NCBI RefSeq assembly: GCF_002115755.1
Contig: NZ_JFKA01000001.1
Coordinates: 434,001-498,000 of the forward strand
Reading direction: 5' to 3'
Source: Thalassospira mesophila
GTDB lineage: Bacteria > Pseudomonadota > Alphaproteobacteria > Rhodospirillales > Thalassospiraceae
Length of the DNA: 64,000 bases
The position numbers and the translations under genes are program-made. Below, one piece after another: positions 44,947-55,205 of this stretch. Below the pieces are notes generated by a model. It was not told where the DNA came from. It was given only the letters and a program-made list of their open reading frames with translations, and did no database searches. Within the stretch, counting starts at the first letter, position 1. Each line of letters begins with the position of its first letter.

Positions 44947-46137
44947 TTAGCGTGATAGGGCGGCGTTGATCCGGCTTAGCCCGTCGCGGGTTGTGGCAAG
45001 ATCATGCACCAAAGCAATGCGAATAAAACGCGCACCGGGATTGTCGCCCTTTGGGCCGTTGATCGAAAGATAACGTCCCGGAATGACTTTAACCCCTTCT
45101 TGCGCCCAGATTTTTTTGGTGGCGGCTTCGTCGTCACCAACATCAAGCCACAAAAAGAACCCGCCAGCAGGGCGATGAAAGCCAAAGCGATTGCCGAAAA
45201 TTTCGGCCGCGATATCAATTTTGGCGCGATACAGGTCGCGGTTGGCCTCGGCATGGGCATCATCATTCCAAAGGGCGGTTGATGCCGCCATGATCGGCAT
45301 GGGAATGGTGGCCGAACAATAACTGCGCAGGCGGTTGAACTGCTTAATAATTTTGGCATCGCCCGCGACAAAGCCGGAGCGTAACCCCGGCGCGCTGGAG
45401 CGTTTGGACAGGCTGTGAAATACCAGCACATTGTCCATATTGCTATTTTGGGCAGCACAAATTTCAAGTGCGCCGGTTGGGGCATCGCGGTCGTAAATGT
45501 CGGCGTAACATTCGTCCATCGCCAAAACAAAATTGTGTTTGCGCGCCAGGCCGATGATGCGTTCAAGATACCCGCGCGAGGCAACGGCCCCTTGCGGGTT
45601 GGCGGGCGAACACAAGAAAAACAGGCGGCACGCCGCCAACGTTTCGTCATCGATTTGATCAAGGTCGGGCAAAAAGCCGGTTTCCGGCGTGGCGGCTAGC
45701 GGTACCATTTCGGCATCATTAAGCACGGCGGCCCCGCAATAGACCTGATAAAACGGGTTGGGCAACAGGACCTTGGGTTTGGGGCCGGGCTGGTCTTGCG
45801 GAATAACGCAGGTGGCGATCAGATACAGGGCTTCGCGCGTACCGGCCACCGGAATGATGTGGTCGTCGCGGTGGATCATATCTTCGGGCAGGTCATAGCG
45901 GCGATCCAGCCAGCCCTTGATGGCGGCGCGCAGTTCCGGTGTGCCTTGTCCGGGCGGGTATTTGTGCCACAAATGGGCATTGGCAATCATGGCTTCGGTG
46001 ATCATGGCTGGCGGTTCGTGCTGGGGTTCGCCAATCGACATCACCAGCGGGTCTTTGCCCGGCGTAATTCCGTCCAGCAGGGCGGCAAGCCGTGGGAAAG
46101 GATAATCGGGCAGGGTGTCCAGGCGCTGGTTGAACAT
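44947..46137 (-). CDS. PLP aminotransferase (DapC-like, class I/II)
   Basis: The 396-residue enzyme is a fold-type I aminotransferase. The PLP lysine is K245 in [19 protein letters not shown] at 177-183 holds the phosphate-binding region, DECYADIY at 208-215 has the PLP aspartate, and R255 lies in GLRSGF. The start [17 protein letters not shown] at 46137 matches the DapC-type succinyldiaminopimelate aminotransferases; upstream codons to 46170 are not conserved. A role in lysine and peptidoglycan synthesis is inferred from this similarity. It lies 50 bases before ftsK. Confidence 0.88.
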   Translation of the reverse strand: MFNQRLDTLPDYPFPRLAALLDGITPGKDPLVMSIGEPQHEPPAMITEAMIANAHLWHKYPPGQGTPELRAAIKGWLDRRYDLPEDMIHRDDHIIPVAGTREALYLIATCVIPQDQPGPKPKVLLPNPFYQVYCGAAVLNDAEMVPLAATPETGFLPDLDQIDDETLAACRLFFLCSPANPQGAVASRGYLERIIGLARKHNFVLAMDECYADIYDRDAPTGALEICAAQNSNMDNVLVFHSLSKRSSAPGLRSGFVAGDAKIIKQFNRLRSYCSATIPMPIMAASTALWNDDAHAEANRDLYRAKIDIAAEIFGNRFGFHRPAGGFFLWLDVGDDEAATKKIWAQEGVKVIPGRYLSINGPKGDNPGARFIRIALVHDLATTRDGLSRINAALSR

Positions 46138-46336
46138 GGTGTGTGACGTTCCGTTTATAAAAGACCCCAATGGGCAAACCGGTGGATCAGCTTGCCTGTG
46201 TATGCTTGATCAGCCCGGATAGCCCAATTTGTAGCATCCTTTGCAAACAGGCCGTCCCGCGATCAGAGCGCACACATAGTTTACCCCTAATGGAAAAGTA
46301 CAAAGAAAGATTTAAAGGGCAGGGTCTGCAAACGTA

Positions 46337-46369
46337 AAAAGCCCGGAAACGTGCGGTTTCCGGGCTTTT
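46337..46369 (-). terminator. Terminator after amt
   Basis: A perfect 14-base stem (AAAAGCCCGGAAAC and its complement) with a 5-base loop lies 20 bases past the stop of the first ammonium transporter gene. Confidence 0.9.
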
Positions 46370-46389
46370 GGAAATGTCACAGCTTTGGT

Positions 46390-47628
46390 CTAGCTTGCCT
46401 TTACGTCATCCTCGGGATAGGCGGTGATTTTATGGATCGACAGATCCGCCCCGTAATATTCCGCTTCGGAATCAAGGCGGATGCCGATTGTGTTTTTCAA
46501 AACGCCGTAAACCACGAATCCGGCAATTGCCGCATAGGCCGCCCCGCCGACCGATCCGACAAGCTGTGCGCCAAACGAAACACCGCCAACACCGCCCAGT
46601 GCCGACAGGCCAAAAACGCCACAGGCAATGCCACCCATAAGCCCGCACATGCCATGCAGGGGCCAAACGCCTAAAACATCATCAATTTTCCATTTTACCT
46701 GGCACTTTTCAAACGCCCAGACAAACAGAAAACCCGCCAGCCCGCCGGTGATGAGCGCGCCGATCGGATGCATGACATCGGATCCGGCGCACACCGCAAC
46801 CAGCCCGGCCAGCGCCCCGTTATGAACAAAACCGGGGTCGTTACGCCCGGCGATCAGGGCGGTCAAAATACCGCCAACCATCGCCATCAGGGAATTAACC
46901 GCGACCAGCCCGGTAATGCCGCTAACCGATTGTGCGGACATGACGTTAAAGCCAAACCAGCCAACGCATAACACCCACGACCCTAACGCCAGAAACGGAA
47001 TGTTGGACGGCGGAATACCCACCAGCCCGCCGGTTTTGGTATAGCGCCCTTTGCGCACACCTAAATGAACGACCGCACCCAGCGCGATCCAGCCGCCAAC
47101 GGCATGAACGACAATTGACCCGGCAAAATCGTGGAAGGGTGCGCCGAAAATGTGGGTAATGGCATCCTGAATGCCAAAATTTCCATTCCAGACAATGCCT
47201 TCAAACAACGGGTAAAACACACCGACCAGAACGGCGGTGGCGATCAGCTGTGGCCAAAATTTGGCCCGTTCGGCAATGCCGCCCGAAATAATGGCGGGGA
47301 TGGCGGCAGCAAAGGTTAGCAAAAAGAAGAATTTAACCAGGTCAAAGCCACTGCTGGCAAAGGCATGTTGGCCATTTACCAGTTCGGCCCCGCGTAACAC
47401 ATTGGCATTGCTGAAAAAAGTTACACCATAGGCCACGGCATAACCGATGAAAAAATAGGCAATGGTCGATACAGCGAAATCGACGAGAATTTTGACCAGC
47501 GCATTAACCTGGTTTTTTTTTCGAACGGTTCCGACTTCCAGAAAGGCAAACCCGGCGTGCATGGCAAGGACCATAATGGCCCCCATCAGCACAAAAAATA
47601 CGTCCGAGGCAGTTTGAAAAGCCTCCAT
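46390..47628 (-). CDS. Ammonium transporter (first of two)
   Basis: The 412-residue protein is an Amt/Rh-family channel with about 11 helices. The twin pore histidines lie in VVHAVGGW near 181-188 and PLHGMCGL near 324-331. The start ATG 47628 (MEAFQTASDVFFVLMG) has AGAGG upstream; the in-frame extension to 47868 has no family sequence. Unlike the second Amt gene it lacks a cleavable signal peptide. Its own sigma-54-like promoter is at 47680-47695, so it can be expressed apart from glnK-amtB. Confidence 0.93.
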   Translation of the reverse strand: MEAFQTASDVFFVLMGAIMVLAMHAGFAFLEVGTVRKKNQVNALVKILVDFAVSTIAYFFIGYAVAYGVTFFSNANVLRGAELVNGQHAFASSGFDLVKFFFLLTFAAAIPAIISGGIAERAKFWPQLIATAVLVGVFYPLFEGIVWNGNFGIQDAITHIFGAPFHDFAGSIVVHAVGGWIALGAVVHLGVRKGRYTKTGGLVGIPPSNIPFLALGSWVLCVGWFGFNVMSAQSVSGITGLVAVNSLMAMVGGILTALIAGRNDPGFVHNGALAGLVAVCAGSDVMHPIGALITGGLAGFLFVWAFEKCQVKWKIDDVLGVWPLHGMCGLMGGIACGVFGLSALGGVGGVSFGAQLVGSVGGAAYAAIAGFVVYGVLKNTIGIRLDSEAEYYGADLSIHKITAYPEDDVKAS

Positions 47629-47679
47629 GAGACGACCTCTGTTTTTGTTTATAACGTTTCCTCTTGGTGGGCGGCCCAG

Positions 47680-47695
47680 ATCAATATCTGTGCCA
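47680..47695 (-). promoter_or_regulatory. Sigma-54-like promoter before amt
   Basis: On the minus strand TGGCAC-AGATA-TTGAT has the full -24 element and correct spacing, with A in place of C in the -12 GC. It ends 51 bases before the ATG, giving a leader of about 40 bases. Confidence 0.55.
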
Positions 47696-47845
47696 ACACC
47701 AGGGCGAAGGGGAAAAGAACGTTCAAAAACAGATGCTTGTGGTGAGGGTGTGCAAAGGTTCCAGCCCGGGGTCAAATTGTGCCTGGCGATGTGAATGCCT
47801 GGCAAGTGACCAGAACGCTGCTTAAAAAGGCAGCACAAAAAGAAA

Positions 47846-47866
47846 GACCCGCCACAAGGGCGGGTC
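47846..47866 (-). terminator. Terminator after amtB
   Basis: GACCCGCC and its complement form an 8-base stem with a 5-base loop and are followed on the minus strand by TTTCTTTTT. It lies 58 bases past the amtB stop. Confidence 0.75.
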
Positions 47867-47924
47867 AATCGGTCTGACAGGGAAATGCGTTGGCATCCGT
47901 CAGGAAGTTGTTGTGCAGGACACC

Positions 47925-49268
47925 TTAGAAGCGCTGCGAACCTTTACCAAATTCCGGATAGGCTTCGAGGCCCAGTTCGGCAGCATCGGTACCCAATGCT
48001 TCGTCTTCTTCCGACAGGCGGAGGCCGACGGTGTATTTAATGATCAACCAGACGATGGCCGAGGTAACCAGGGTGAAAGCGCCGATGGAGACAACGCCGG
48101 TCAACTGGGCACCGAAGGTAACGTCGGCATTGGTGATCGGAACAGCCAGGGTGCCCCAGATGCCGCAAACAAGGTGAACAGACACAGCACCGACCACGTC
48201 GTCGATTTTGCATTTGTCAACCAGCGGAACTGCGATGACAACCAGGATGCCGCCGATGGCGCCGATGATGATTGCTGCACCAATGGTCGGGGTATCCGGA
48301 CCGGCAGTAATCGACACCAGGCCAGCCAAAGCACCGTTAAGGGCCATGGTCAGGTCGACTTTTTTATACAGGATCTGCGTCAGGATCATTGCGGCGATTA
48401 CGCCACCAGCAGCTGCCATCGAGGTGTTGGCATAGATGTTGGCAATGGCAATAACGTCGCTGGCCGTGCTCATGGCAAGCTGCGAGCCGCCATTAAAGCC
48501 AAACCAGCCAAGCCACAGGATCATGGTACCAATGGTGGCAAGGGTCAGGTTGGAGCCCGGCATCGGGTGAACCGAACCGTCTGCACCGAACTTGCCTTTA
48601 CGGGCACCAAGGATGATGGCACCGGTCAAAGCTGCCCAGCCGCCAACAGAGTGAACCAGGGTGGAACCGGCGAAGTCATAGAAGCCCAATTCGGACAACC
48701 AGCCGCCGCCCCACTGCCAGGAACCCGTGATCGGATAGATAACCGAGGTCAGAACCACGGTGAAGATCATGAAGGGCCACAGTTTGATGCGCTCGGCAAC
48801 GGTGCCAGACACAACAGAAGCCGCGGTTGCAACGAACACCATCTGGAAGAACCAGTCAGAGGTGGACGCATAACCGGCAGAGTAATCACCAGCAAGGGCT
48901 GCGGCGTCATCTGCGCCCCAGATGCCAAAGCTGCCGATCCAGCCGCCATCAACGCCGGCATACATAAGATTGTAGCCGATGAGGTAATACATGATGCCAG
49001 CCGCCGCAAACAGGGCGACGTTTTTAAGCAGGATGGTGGCAACGTTTTTGGAACGGACCAGGCCTGCTTCAAGCATGGCAAAACCGGCAGCCATCCACAT
49101 CACGAGCGCGCCGTGGATCAGGAAGCTGAAGGTGTTGAAAATGTAACCGGTTTCTGCCGAAACCCCGGAAGCGGCGGCTGCATCCTGTGCAGAAGCCGGT
49201 TCGATCATCGCCAGAGTGGCTGCCCCAATTAGCCCGGCAAGGCCGGTAGTCTTCATCGAGATTTTCAT
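47925..49268 (-). CDS. amtB: Ammonium transporter AmtB, signal-peptide form
   Basis: The 447-residue protein is the Amt channel cotranscribed with glnK. A signal peptide (about 1-28, ending EPASA-Q) is followed by eleven helices. The pore histidines are in LVHSVGGW and VHLVCGIW, and the FAMLEAGLVRSKN segment near 63-75 and WFGFNGGS near 255-262 are family motifs. PII protein GlnK, encoded 23 bases upstream, blocks the pore at high nitrogen. Confidence 0.95.
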   Translation of the reverse strand: MKISMKTTGLAGLIGAATLAMIEPASAQDAAAASGVSAETGYIFNTFSFLIHGALVMWMAAGFAMLEAGLVRSKNVATILLKNVALFAAAGIMYYLIGYNLMYAGVDGGWIGSFGIWGADDAAALAGDYSAGYASTSDWFFQMVFVATAASVVSGTVAERIKLWPFMIFTVVLTSVIYPITGSWQWGGGWLSELGFYDFAGSTLVHSVGGWAALTGAIILGARKGKFGADGSVHPMPGSNLTLATIGTMILWLGWFGFNGGSQLAMSTASDVIAIANIYANTSMAAAGGVIAAMILTQILYKKVDLTMALNGALAGLVSITAGPDTPTIGAAIIIGAIGGILVVIAVPLVDKCKIDDVVGAVSVHLVCGIWGTLAVPITNADVTFGAQLTGVVSIGAFTLVTSAIVWLIIKYTVGLRLSEEDEALGTDAAELGLEAYPEFGKGSQRF

Positions 49269-49291
49269 AATGTCTCCCCTTGTCTCCGGGC

Positions 49292-50141
<850 letters not shown>

Positions 50142-51365
50142 ATGACGACGAACGACGTTCTTCATTTTGATGTGATTATTCTGGGCGGTGGCCTAGCAGG
50201 GGCCAGCATGGCAATGGCCCTGGCCCATGGCGGTTTGCGCAGTGTGGTGATTGACCGCGAAAACCCGCAAACATTGCTGGGTGCCAATCATGATGGCCGC
50301 ACATGCGCCATTGCGGCGGCCTCGCGCGCGGTTCTTGATGTTACCGGTGTCTGGCAATATATGCAGGCCGATGCCCAGCCCATTTCCGATATTCGCATTG
50401 CCGATGGCAAAAGCCCGCTTTACCTGCATTATGACCATCGCGATGTGGGCAGTGAGGCACTGGGTTATATTGTTGAAAACCGGGTGACGCGCCAGGCCCT
50501 GTATCGGGCGATGAACGAAAATGACCTCGTTACATTAATAGCCCCGGCATCGGTTGCTGAAATTACCCGTGACAGTGCGAATATGGTTCTAACGCTTGAG
50601 GACGGCACAATTGTCAGTGCGCCTTTGGCGATTGGGGCCGAAGGCCGCAATTCGTTGTTGCGAAAATGGGCGGGGATTAAAACCTATCAGTGGCAATATG
50701 ATCAAAGTGCGATTGTGTGTACGGTAAAGCATGATCGGCCGCATAATGGTGTTGCGGTGGAGCATTTCTTGCCCGCCGGGCCGTTTGCCATTTTGCCAAT
50801 GACCGAAAACCGTTCCTCAATTGTCTGGACCGAAAGCACGGCCCTTGCCAATTATCTGGTCGGGCAAAGCGAAGAAGTGTTTCTTGATGAATTGCATCAG
50901 CGCTTTGACGGTTATCTGGGCGACCTTGAAGTGATCGGGCCGCGGTTTTGTTATCCGTTGGGCCTGCAGCACGCTTATAACTATTGCGACGCGCGGCTGG
51001 CGCTGATTGGTGATGCGGCGCATGGCATGCATCCCATTGCCGGGCAGGGCCTTAATATGGGCATTCGCGATGTGGCCGCACTCGCCGAAATTTTGATCAA
51101 TGCCCGTCGACTGGGCCGGGATATCGGCACGCAAGATGTGCTGGCTGAATATGAACAATGGCGTCGTTTTGATAATACCGTGATGTTGGCGGTCACCGAT
51201 GTGACCAACCGGTTGTTTTCCAACGATATCGCGCCGGTCCGCCTAGCCCGCGATGCCGGACTGGCGGTGGTGCAAAAAATACCACCATTAAAACGTACCT
51301 TTATGTCCCATGCTATGGGGTATGCCGGGACGTTGCCATTGTTGATGCAGGGAAAACCTGTTTAA
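50142..51365 (+). CDS. UbiH/COQ6-family FAD-dependent hydroxylase
   Basis: The 407-residue flavoprotein is of the ubiquinone-ring hydroxylase group (UbiH, UbiF, UbiI, UbiL, UbiM). The start ATG 50142 (MTTNDVLHFDVIILGGGLAG) follows a weak AATAAAG. The FAD motif is GGGLAG near 13-18, the DG region follows the FAD-binding loop, and GDAAHGMHPIAGQGLNMG near 288-305 is the second FAD motif. The exact ring position it hydroxylates in ubiquinone synthesis cannot be told. It is alone on plus, 10 bases after a possible NADH-rich stretch; no other ubi genes are in the window. Confidence 0.93.
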   Translation: MTTNDVLHFDVIILGGGLAGASMAMALAHGGLRSVVIDRENPQTLLGANHDGRTCAIAAASRAVLDVTGVWQYMQADAQPISDIRIADGKSPLYLHYDHRDVGSEALGYIVENRVTRQALYRAMNENDLVTLIAPASVAEITRDSANMVLTLEDGTIVSAPLAIGAEGRNSLLRKWAGIKTYQWQYDQSAIVCTVKHDRPHNGVAVEHFLPAGPFAILPMTENRSSIVWTESTALANYLVGQSEEVFLDELHQRFDGYLGDLEVIGPRFCYPLGLQHAYNYCDARLALIGDAAHGMHPIAGQGLNMGIRDVAALAEILINARRLGRDIGTQDVLAEYEQWRRFDNTVMLAVTDVTNRLFSNDIAPVRLARDAGLAVVQKIPPLKRTFMSHAMGYAGTLPLLMQGKPV

Positions 51366-51446
51366 TCCTCTCCTTCTCGCTGAGGCGTCTTTGCGCGCAA
51401 ACATGGCGGATAAACGGCGCCTCCTGCCCCTCCTTGGTTTGTCGGT

Positions 51447-51486
51447 AGAGGGCACCTGATAAACTTGAGAGGGCACCTGATAAACT
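51447..51486 (+). repeat. Two 19-base direct repeats
   Basis: AGAGGGCACCTGATAAACT occurs at 51447-51465 and again, exactly, at 51468-51486, two bases apart. It is not in a gene. Confidence 0.9.
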
Positions 51487-51782
51487 GGCGTGCGGAAGGC
51501 GGGCTTGTGCTTTCTGCCCGTCATTTGTCGTCGCGGGGCTGTTATCGGTTAATGGCGCGGGAGTGAGCTGTGTTGTTTAAAAATGTCAGCTGGTGACTGT
51601 CAGTCAGTGCGAGTCGGCCCATTTCATTGTGAAAATGAACCGGTTTTCGGATCATTAATAAAATTTCCGGATGTTTTGGGTGTTCATAGTTCCCGTATCG
51701 GGACGTAAGGCGCCGTTAAAGGCCAATTACAGTGTTGCAGATCAAAACCGTTCTAAAAGACACATGATTTCATGTTGTTTTC

Positions 51783-51796
51783 TTGATTTGGGTCAA
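51783..51796 (+). promoter_or_regulatory. FNR/CRP-family box upstream of ompW
   Basis: TTGAT-TTGG-GTCAA matches the FNR consensus TTGAT-N4-ATCAA with one change, 67 bases before the ompW start. A weak -10 candidate (CATATG) lies at 51810-51815. FNR-type control of ompW is known in Escherichia coli. Confidence 0.55.
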
Positions 51797-51863
51797 GCTA
51801 ATCGTCTGTCATATGAAGGATTCTCCGCCTCGATCAATTCTTTGACGAAGGGGAGTCCGTATT

Positions 51864-52532
51864 ATGCGACTGATCAATACTCTTAAAGCTGCCGGTGCAG
51901 CTGCTATTCTTGTTGCGGCTGCTGCTGCTTCGATCACCCCGGCTTCTGCCGATGATATGGGCTTCAAGGGGAAGTCAGCAGGCGATATCCTGATCCGTGG
52001 TCGTATTGTCGGTGTCGTTCCTGACGAAGACATCAAAAGTAACACCCTTGCGGGTGAAGGCAATGTCGATAACGACGTTATTCCGGAACTCGATTTTTCT
52101 TATTTCATCACAGATAACATTGCGTTGGAATTGATTGCCGGTACGTCCAAGCACAGCGTTGACTGGGATGTGAACTCGTCGACCAATGTCGATCTGGGTT
52201 CTGTCCGTTTGCTGCCGCCGACCTTGACCGCTCAGTATCACTTCCTGTCCAAACAGCGTTTCAGCCCGTATCTTGGCGCTGGTGTTAACTACACGATTTT
52301 CTATGATGCCAAATCAGGTGCCGCAGAATCCATTAAGTATGACAATGGTTTCGGTCTGGCCTTCCAGGCGGGTTTTGACTACGCCATTTCCGGCCCGTGG
52401 TCGCTGAACGTTGATGTGAAGAAAATCTTCCTCAACACCGATGTAACCACCAATGTTGGCGGCACCACCTACAAAGCTGATGCGGATCTTGATCCGTGGC
52501 TGTTCGGTGTTGGTATTGGCTACCGCTTCTAA
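51864..52532 (+). CDS. ompW: OmpW-family outer membrane protein
   Basis: The 222-residue protein has a signal peptide cleaved after ASA at about residue 29, an eight-stranded beta-barrel (DILIRGRIVGVVPDE as strand 1, with paired alternating aromatic strands), and the C-terminal signal GIGYRF ending in Phe. The RGRIVGVVPDEDIKSN and LPPTLTAQYHF segments mark the OmpW family, small hydrophobic-solute channels. A terminator follows 29 bases after the stop. Confidence 0.95.
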   Translation: MRLINTLKAAGAAAILVAAAAASITPASADDMGFKGKSAGDILIRGRIVGVVPDEDIKSNTLAGEGNVDNDVIPELDFSYFITDNIALELIAGTSKHSVDWDVNSSTNVDLGSVRLLPPTLTAQYHFLSKQRFSPYLGAGVNYTIFYDAKSGAAESIKYDNGFGLAFQAGFDYAISGPWSLNVDVKKIFLNTDVTTNVGGTTYKADADLDPWLFGVGIGYRF

Positions 52533-52561
52533 TTTGTTCTTTCGGGGACAAAGAGCAAACG

Positions 52562-52593
52562 GGTCGTTGCAGATTGCTGCAACGGCCTTTTTT
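52562..52593 (+). terminator. Terminator after ompW
   Basis: An 11-base stem (GGTCGTTGCAG and its complement, one G-U) with loop ATTG is followed by six Ts. The rest of the stretch to 52865 (about 270 bases) shows no gene or signal. Confidence 0.85.
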
Positions 52594-52865
52594 GCGTGCA
52601 GAACCCATAGCTGACCCGGGGTTTTGTTAAAGTGCCGGGACAGAATGGGTATGTGCTGCGTGCAGAGCGGGTTGCCGGTAACGGGGTGCTGGCACAACAT
52701 CACGGCTTTAAGCGGCGATCCGGGCCATCTGCAACTTGCCCTGTCTGGTACAAGGCGATGGGATAACAGGGGCCGACAGGCCCGTTCTTTGCGCGTCGGG
52801 CGGGTAAGGATGTTCAGACGGGGATGGTCGGGGCGAGGGATGGCGACGCCAAAGGTGGCGTGCCC

Positions 52866-53267
52866 TTATTTATGAGCGGGTCGCGCAGCAGCGGGCTCGC
52901 GTGACAGGCCGCGATCCTTCAAGGCCTGTTCGTATTGCTGCCACAGCTTTGTCTGGGTATTGTGCAGCTCGCGCAGATAATGCCAGCTATAAATGCCGCT
53001 ATCATGCAAATCATCAAATGTGATTTTTACGGCGTAATGGCCCACGGGCTCGATATTTATAATGCCGACATGTTTGCGACCAGAAATTATCCGCTTTTCT
53101 GACGGATGGTGCCCTTGAACTTCGGCAGAGGGGCTTTCAACCCGTAATAATTCCGCGCTCAGACGTGTCTGAAGGTCGTCATCCCAGATAACTTCCAGAA
53201 CACGATCTTGCTTCAGATAGTTTATTTCAATCGGAATATGGCTGGGAGTGAAGGCATTATCAGACAT
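52866..53267 (-). CDS. DUF971 (gamma-butyrobetaine hydroxylase-like N-terminal domain) protein
   Basis: The 133-residue protein is a single DUF971 domain. RVEWSDG-like text in this family appears here as RVLEVIWDD near 22-30, followed by LLRVESPSAEVQGH and a C-terminal LHDSGIYSWHYLREL that is strongly conserved. The domain is the N-terminal part of gamma-butyrobetaine hydroxylases and occurs alone in bacteria, with proposed links to iron-sulfur or cobalamin metabolism; the function is not settled. It is the last gene of the minus-strand cluster that begins with CnoX. Confidence 0.9.
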   Translation of the reverse strand: MSDNAFTPSHIPIEINYLKQDRVLEVIWDDDLQTRLSAELLRVESPSAEVQGHHPSEKRIISGRKHVGIINIEPVGHYAVKITFDDLHDSGIYSWHYLRELHNTQTKLWQQYEQALKDRGLSREPAAARPAHK

Positions 53268-53284
53268 GTGAAAGGGGAGCCTTT

Positions 53285-53476
53285 TCAGTCTTCGATGACG
53301 CGGGCTTCATCAGGCAGCATAATCGGAATGCCATCGCGGATCGGATAGGCGAGGCCAGCTTTGCGGCTGATCAGTTCGCGGTTTTCGCGATCATATTCCA
53401 GGGTGTCCTTGGTCACAGGGCACACAAGAATTTCAAGAAGTTTGGGGTCAACCGGGCTGTGGCTGGCGGTCGTCAT
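53285..53476 (-). CDS. Trm112/YcaR-family protein
   Basis: This is a 63-residue protein of the Trm112p family. It has [14 protein letters not shown] near 16-29 (one of the usual zinc-region cysteines is visible as C19), [19 protein letters not shown] near 41-59, which is the family signature. Escherichia coli YcaR is a homologue. In eukaryotes Trm112 activates methyltransferases; the bacterial role is unclear. It is in a tight cluster with DUF971 (17 bases away). Confidence 0.93.
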   Translation of the reverse strand: MTTASHSPVDPKLLEILVCPVTKDTLEYDRENRELISRKAGLAYPIRDGIPIMLPDEARVIED

Positions 53477-53568
53477 GATGTGTTTGCCTTGTCTGTGCTT
53501 GATGCTTAATGTGGTGCGTTTATTGTCCGCATGGTCCGTAAAGTACGGGCTGTGCGCCGGTCATGTGG

Positions 53569-54282
53569 CTAGTTGCTGGCAACCCTGTTATTTTGGGGAT
53601 GACAGGCCATTTCCAGCAATGTTGTCAACATGTCACCGCGATCATACAGACTTGTGCATTCCAGCAAAGCCTGTTTTTCCAGCGGGTCCAGCTGGCACCC
53701 CATGGCAATGGCCGAGACCAGCATTTCATCGTCGGTATCGCTGATTGTATCCCAGCATGACTGCAAGGAATGATGGGCGAAATAGGCATCAAGGGCCTGA
53801 TGTAACCGTGGGCGATCAAGCAGTTGTTCAGCAGCCTGCATGCTGTAATCCAGATCGCCGCGCCAGCGGGTGTAATCGCAATTGACCATGCGGTATCCGC
53901 CTTCGGCCAAGGGGCGTTCGTTGGCAATGTCAAACCGGCATACCCCGGTCAGCGTAATCAGAAACCGGCCATCATCTGTTTCATTAAACGCAGAAATGCG
54001 ACCGATACAGCCGGTGCCAAACAGGTCGTTCGGCCGGTTTTTGTTCTGATTTTGCAATGGTCTGGCTGGCCGGGATGGGGGCATGGCGGAATGGCGCGGT
54101 TGCACCATTCCAATCATGCGGTCGCGGCCCAGAGCATCCATGATCATGTTCAGATAACGCGGTTCGAAGATGTTTAACGGCAAATGCCCGCGCGGCAGCA
54201 ACAGCGCGCCGCTGAGCGGAAATACCGGAAGCGTTGCCGGAAGTTCAGAAAAATCAGGATCAAATGGGCCGCAAATATTCAT
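53569..54282 (-). CDS. LON-type peptidase substrate-binding domain protein
   Basis: The 237-residue protein is a stand-alone LON N-terminal domain without the ATPase or protease part. LPVFPLSGALLLPRGHLPLNIFEPRYLNM near 17-45 and GCIGRISAFNETDDGRFLI near 91-110 fit the family. The start ATG 54282 overlaps the CnoX stop by ATGA, which fixes it. An adaptor or regulatory role in protein turnover is plausible; the function is not established. Confidence 0.92.
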   Translation of the reverse strand: MNICGPFDPDFSELPATLPVFPLSGALLLPRGHLPLNIFEPRYLNMIMDALGRDRMIGMVQPRHSAMPPSRPARPLQNQNKNRPNDLFGTGCIGRISAFNETDDGRFLITLTGVCRFDIANERPLAEGGYRMVNCDYTRWRGDLDYSMQAAEQLLDRPRLHQALDAYFAHHSLQSCWDTISDTDDEMLVSAIAMGCQLDPLEKQALLECTSLYDRGDMLTTLLEMACHPQNNRVASN

Positions 54283-55205
54283 ACAAACAATACCGTTGAA
54301 AGGGCGCGTCGACCGGCAACACTCGCCGGGTCCATCGGGCCCCATGCCTCGAAAAACTTGATCAACTGGGTCCGTGCGCCATCGTCGTTCCATTCGCGAT
54401 CGGTGCGAATGATATCAATCATGGTCTGCACGGCTTCTTCGCGTTTGTTGGCCGCAAACAGGGCGATGCCCAGATCAAATTTGGTCTGGATATTGGTCGG
54501 GTTGGCTTCGGCATTGGCGCGCGCAACATCGAGATCGGCGTTGTGAAGGCCTGCTTCGGCCAGTTCAAGCGCACTAATGGCCGCGGCAACCGGTGTTTTC
54601 AAACGGGTACGATCCCCCATGTCGTCAACAAAGCCGCGCGCATTTTCAATTTCGCCCATTGCCACCATGCAGCGCAAAACACCGCCCAGGGCTGTGTCAT
54701 TGTCGGGTTCGCGTTCCAGCACATTGCCATACAGGCCATGGGCAGTTATCGGGTCACCTTCGGCCAGCGCGGCATGTGCCTTTTCAAGCAGCATTTCAAT
54801 CGGGCTTTCAATCGGCCCGCCTGCAATGCGTTCAAAAAAGGCGCGGACTTCGCTTTCGGGCTGCGCACCCTGAAAACCGTCTATCGGGCGACCATCCTTG
54901 AAGGCATATACGGTTGGTACTGACTGAATGCGCAATTGCGCGGCCAGTTCCTGGTTCTGGTCAATATCGATTTTAACCAGCTTGACGCGGCCACCGGCTT
55001 CACGGGTGACTTTTTCGATGATCGGGGTCAGGGTTTTGCACGGACCGCACCATGGCGCCCAGAAATCAACAACCACCGGGCCTTCCATCGAGGGTTCGAT
55101 CACATCCTGTACGAAAGTTTCGATGCCGGAATCCTTGATCAGGCCGGAATCGGCCCCGGAACCAGCCGGTGCGGTGGGGGCATTTGGATCAAGAATAATA
55201 GACAT
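54279..55205 (-). CDS. cnoX: Chaperedoxin CnoX (thioredoxin-TPR protein)
   Basis: The 308-residue protein has a thioredoxin domain at about 24-130 and a C-terminal tetratricopeptide-like region of helices at about 138-300. The active site is WCGPC (C53, C56), intact, unlike Escherichia coli CnoX (SxxC); the Caulobacter protein also has an active site. CnoX holds unfolded and oxidised proteins and hands them to GroEL. It heads a cluster with the LON-domain, Trm112-like and DUF971 genes. Confidence 0.93.
   Translation of the reverse strand: MSIILDPNAPTAPAGSGADSGLIKDSGIETFVQDVIEPSMEGPVVVDFWAPWCGPCKTLTPIIEKVTREAGGRVKLVKIDIDQNQELAAQLRIQSVPTVYAFKDGRPIDGFQGAQPESEVRAFFERIAGGPIESPIEMLLEKAHAALAEGDPITAHGLYGNVLEREPDNDTALGGVLRCMVAMGEIENARGFVDDMGDRTRLKTPVAAAISALELAEAGLHNADLDVARANAEANPTNIQTKFDLGIALFAANKREEAVQTMIDIIRTDREWNDDGARTQLIKFFEAWGPMDPASVAGRRALSTVLFV

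Larger units (their letters stand above)
51366..51863. other. 498-base gap between the ubiH-family gene and ompW
   Basis: It contains a pair of 19-base direct repeats at 51447-51486, a small palindrome TGACTG-T-CAGTCA at 51594-51606 and the FNR-type box before ompW. There is no credible gene. Confidence 0.6.

Noticed and set aside
47913..49232. 439-residue plus-strand frame opposite amtB
   Set aside because: It is an antisense frame to a well-conserved gene, with a composition typical of such frames and no family sequence.
51288..51524. 78-residue minus-strand frame containing VYQVPS twice
   Set aside because: The repeat in the protein only mirrors the 19-base DNA repeat; no ribosome site or homology.
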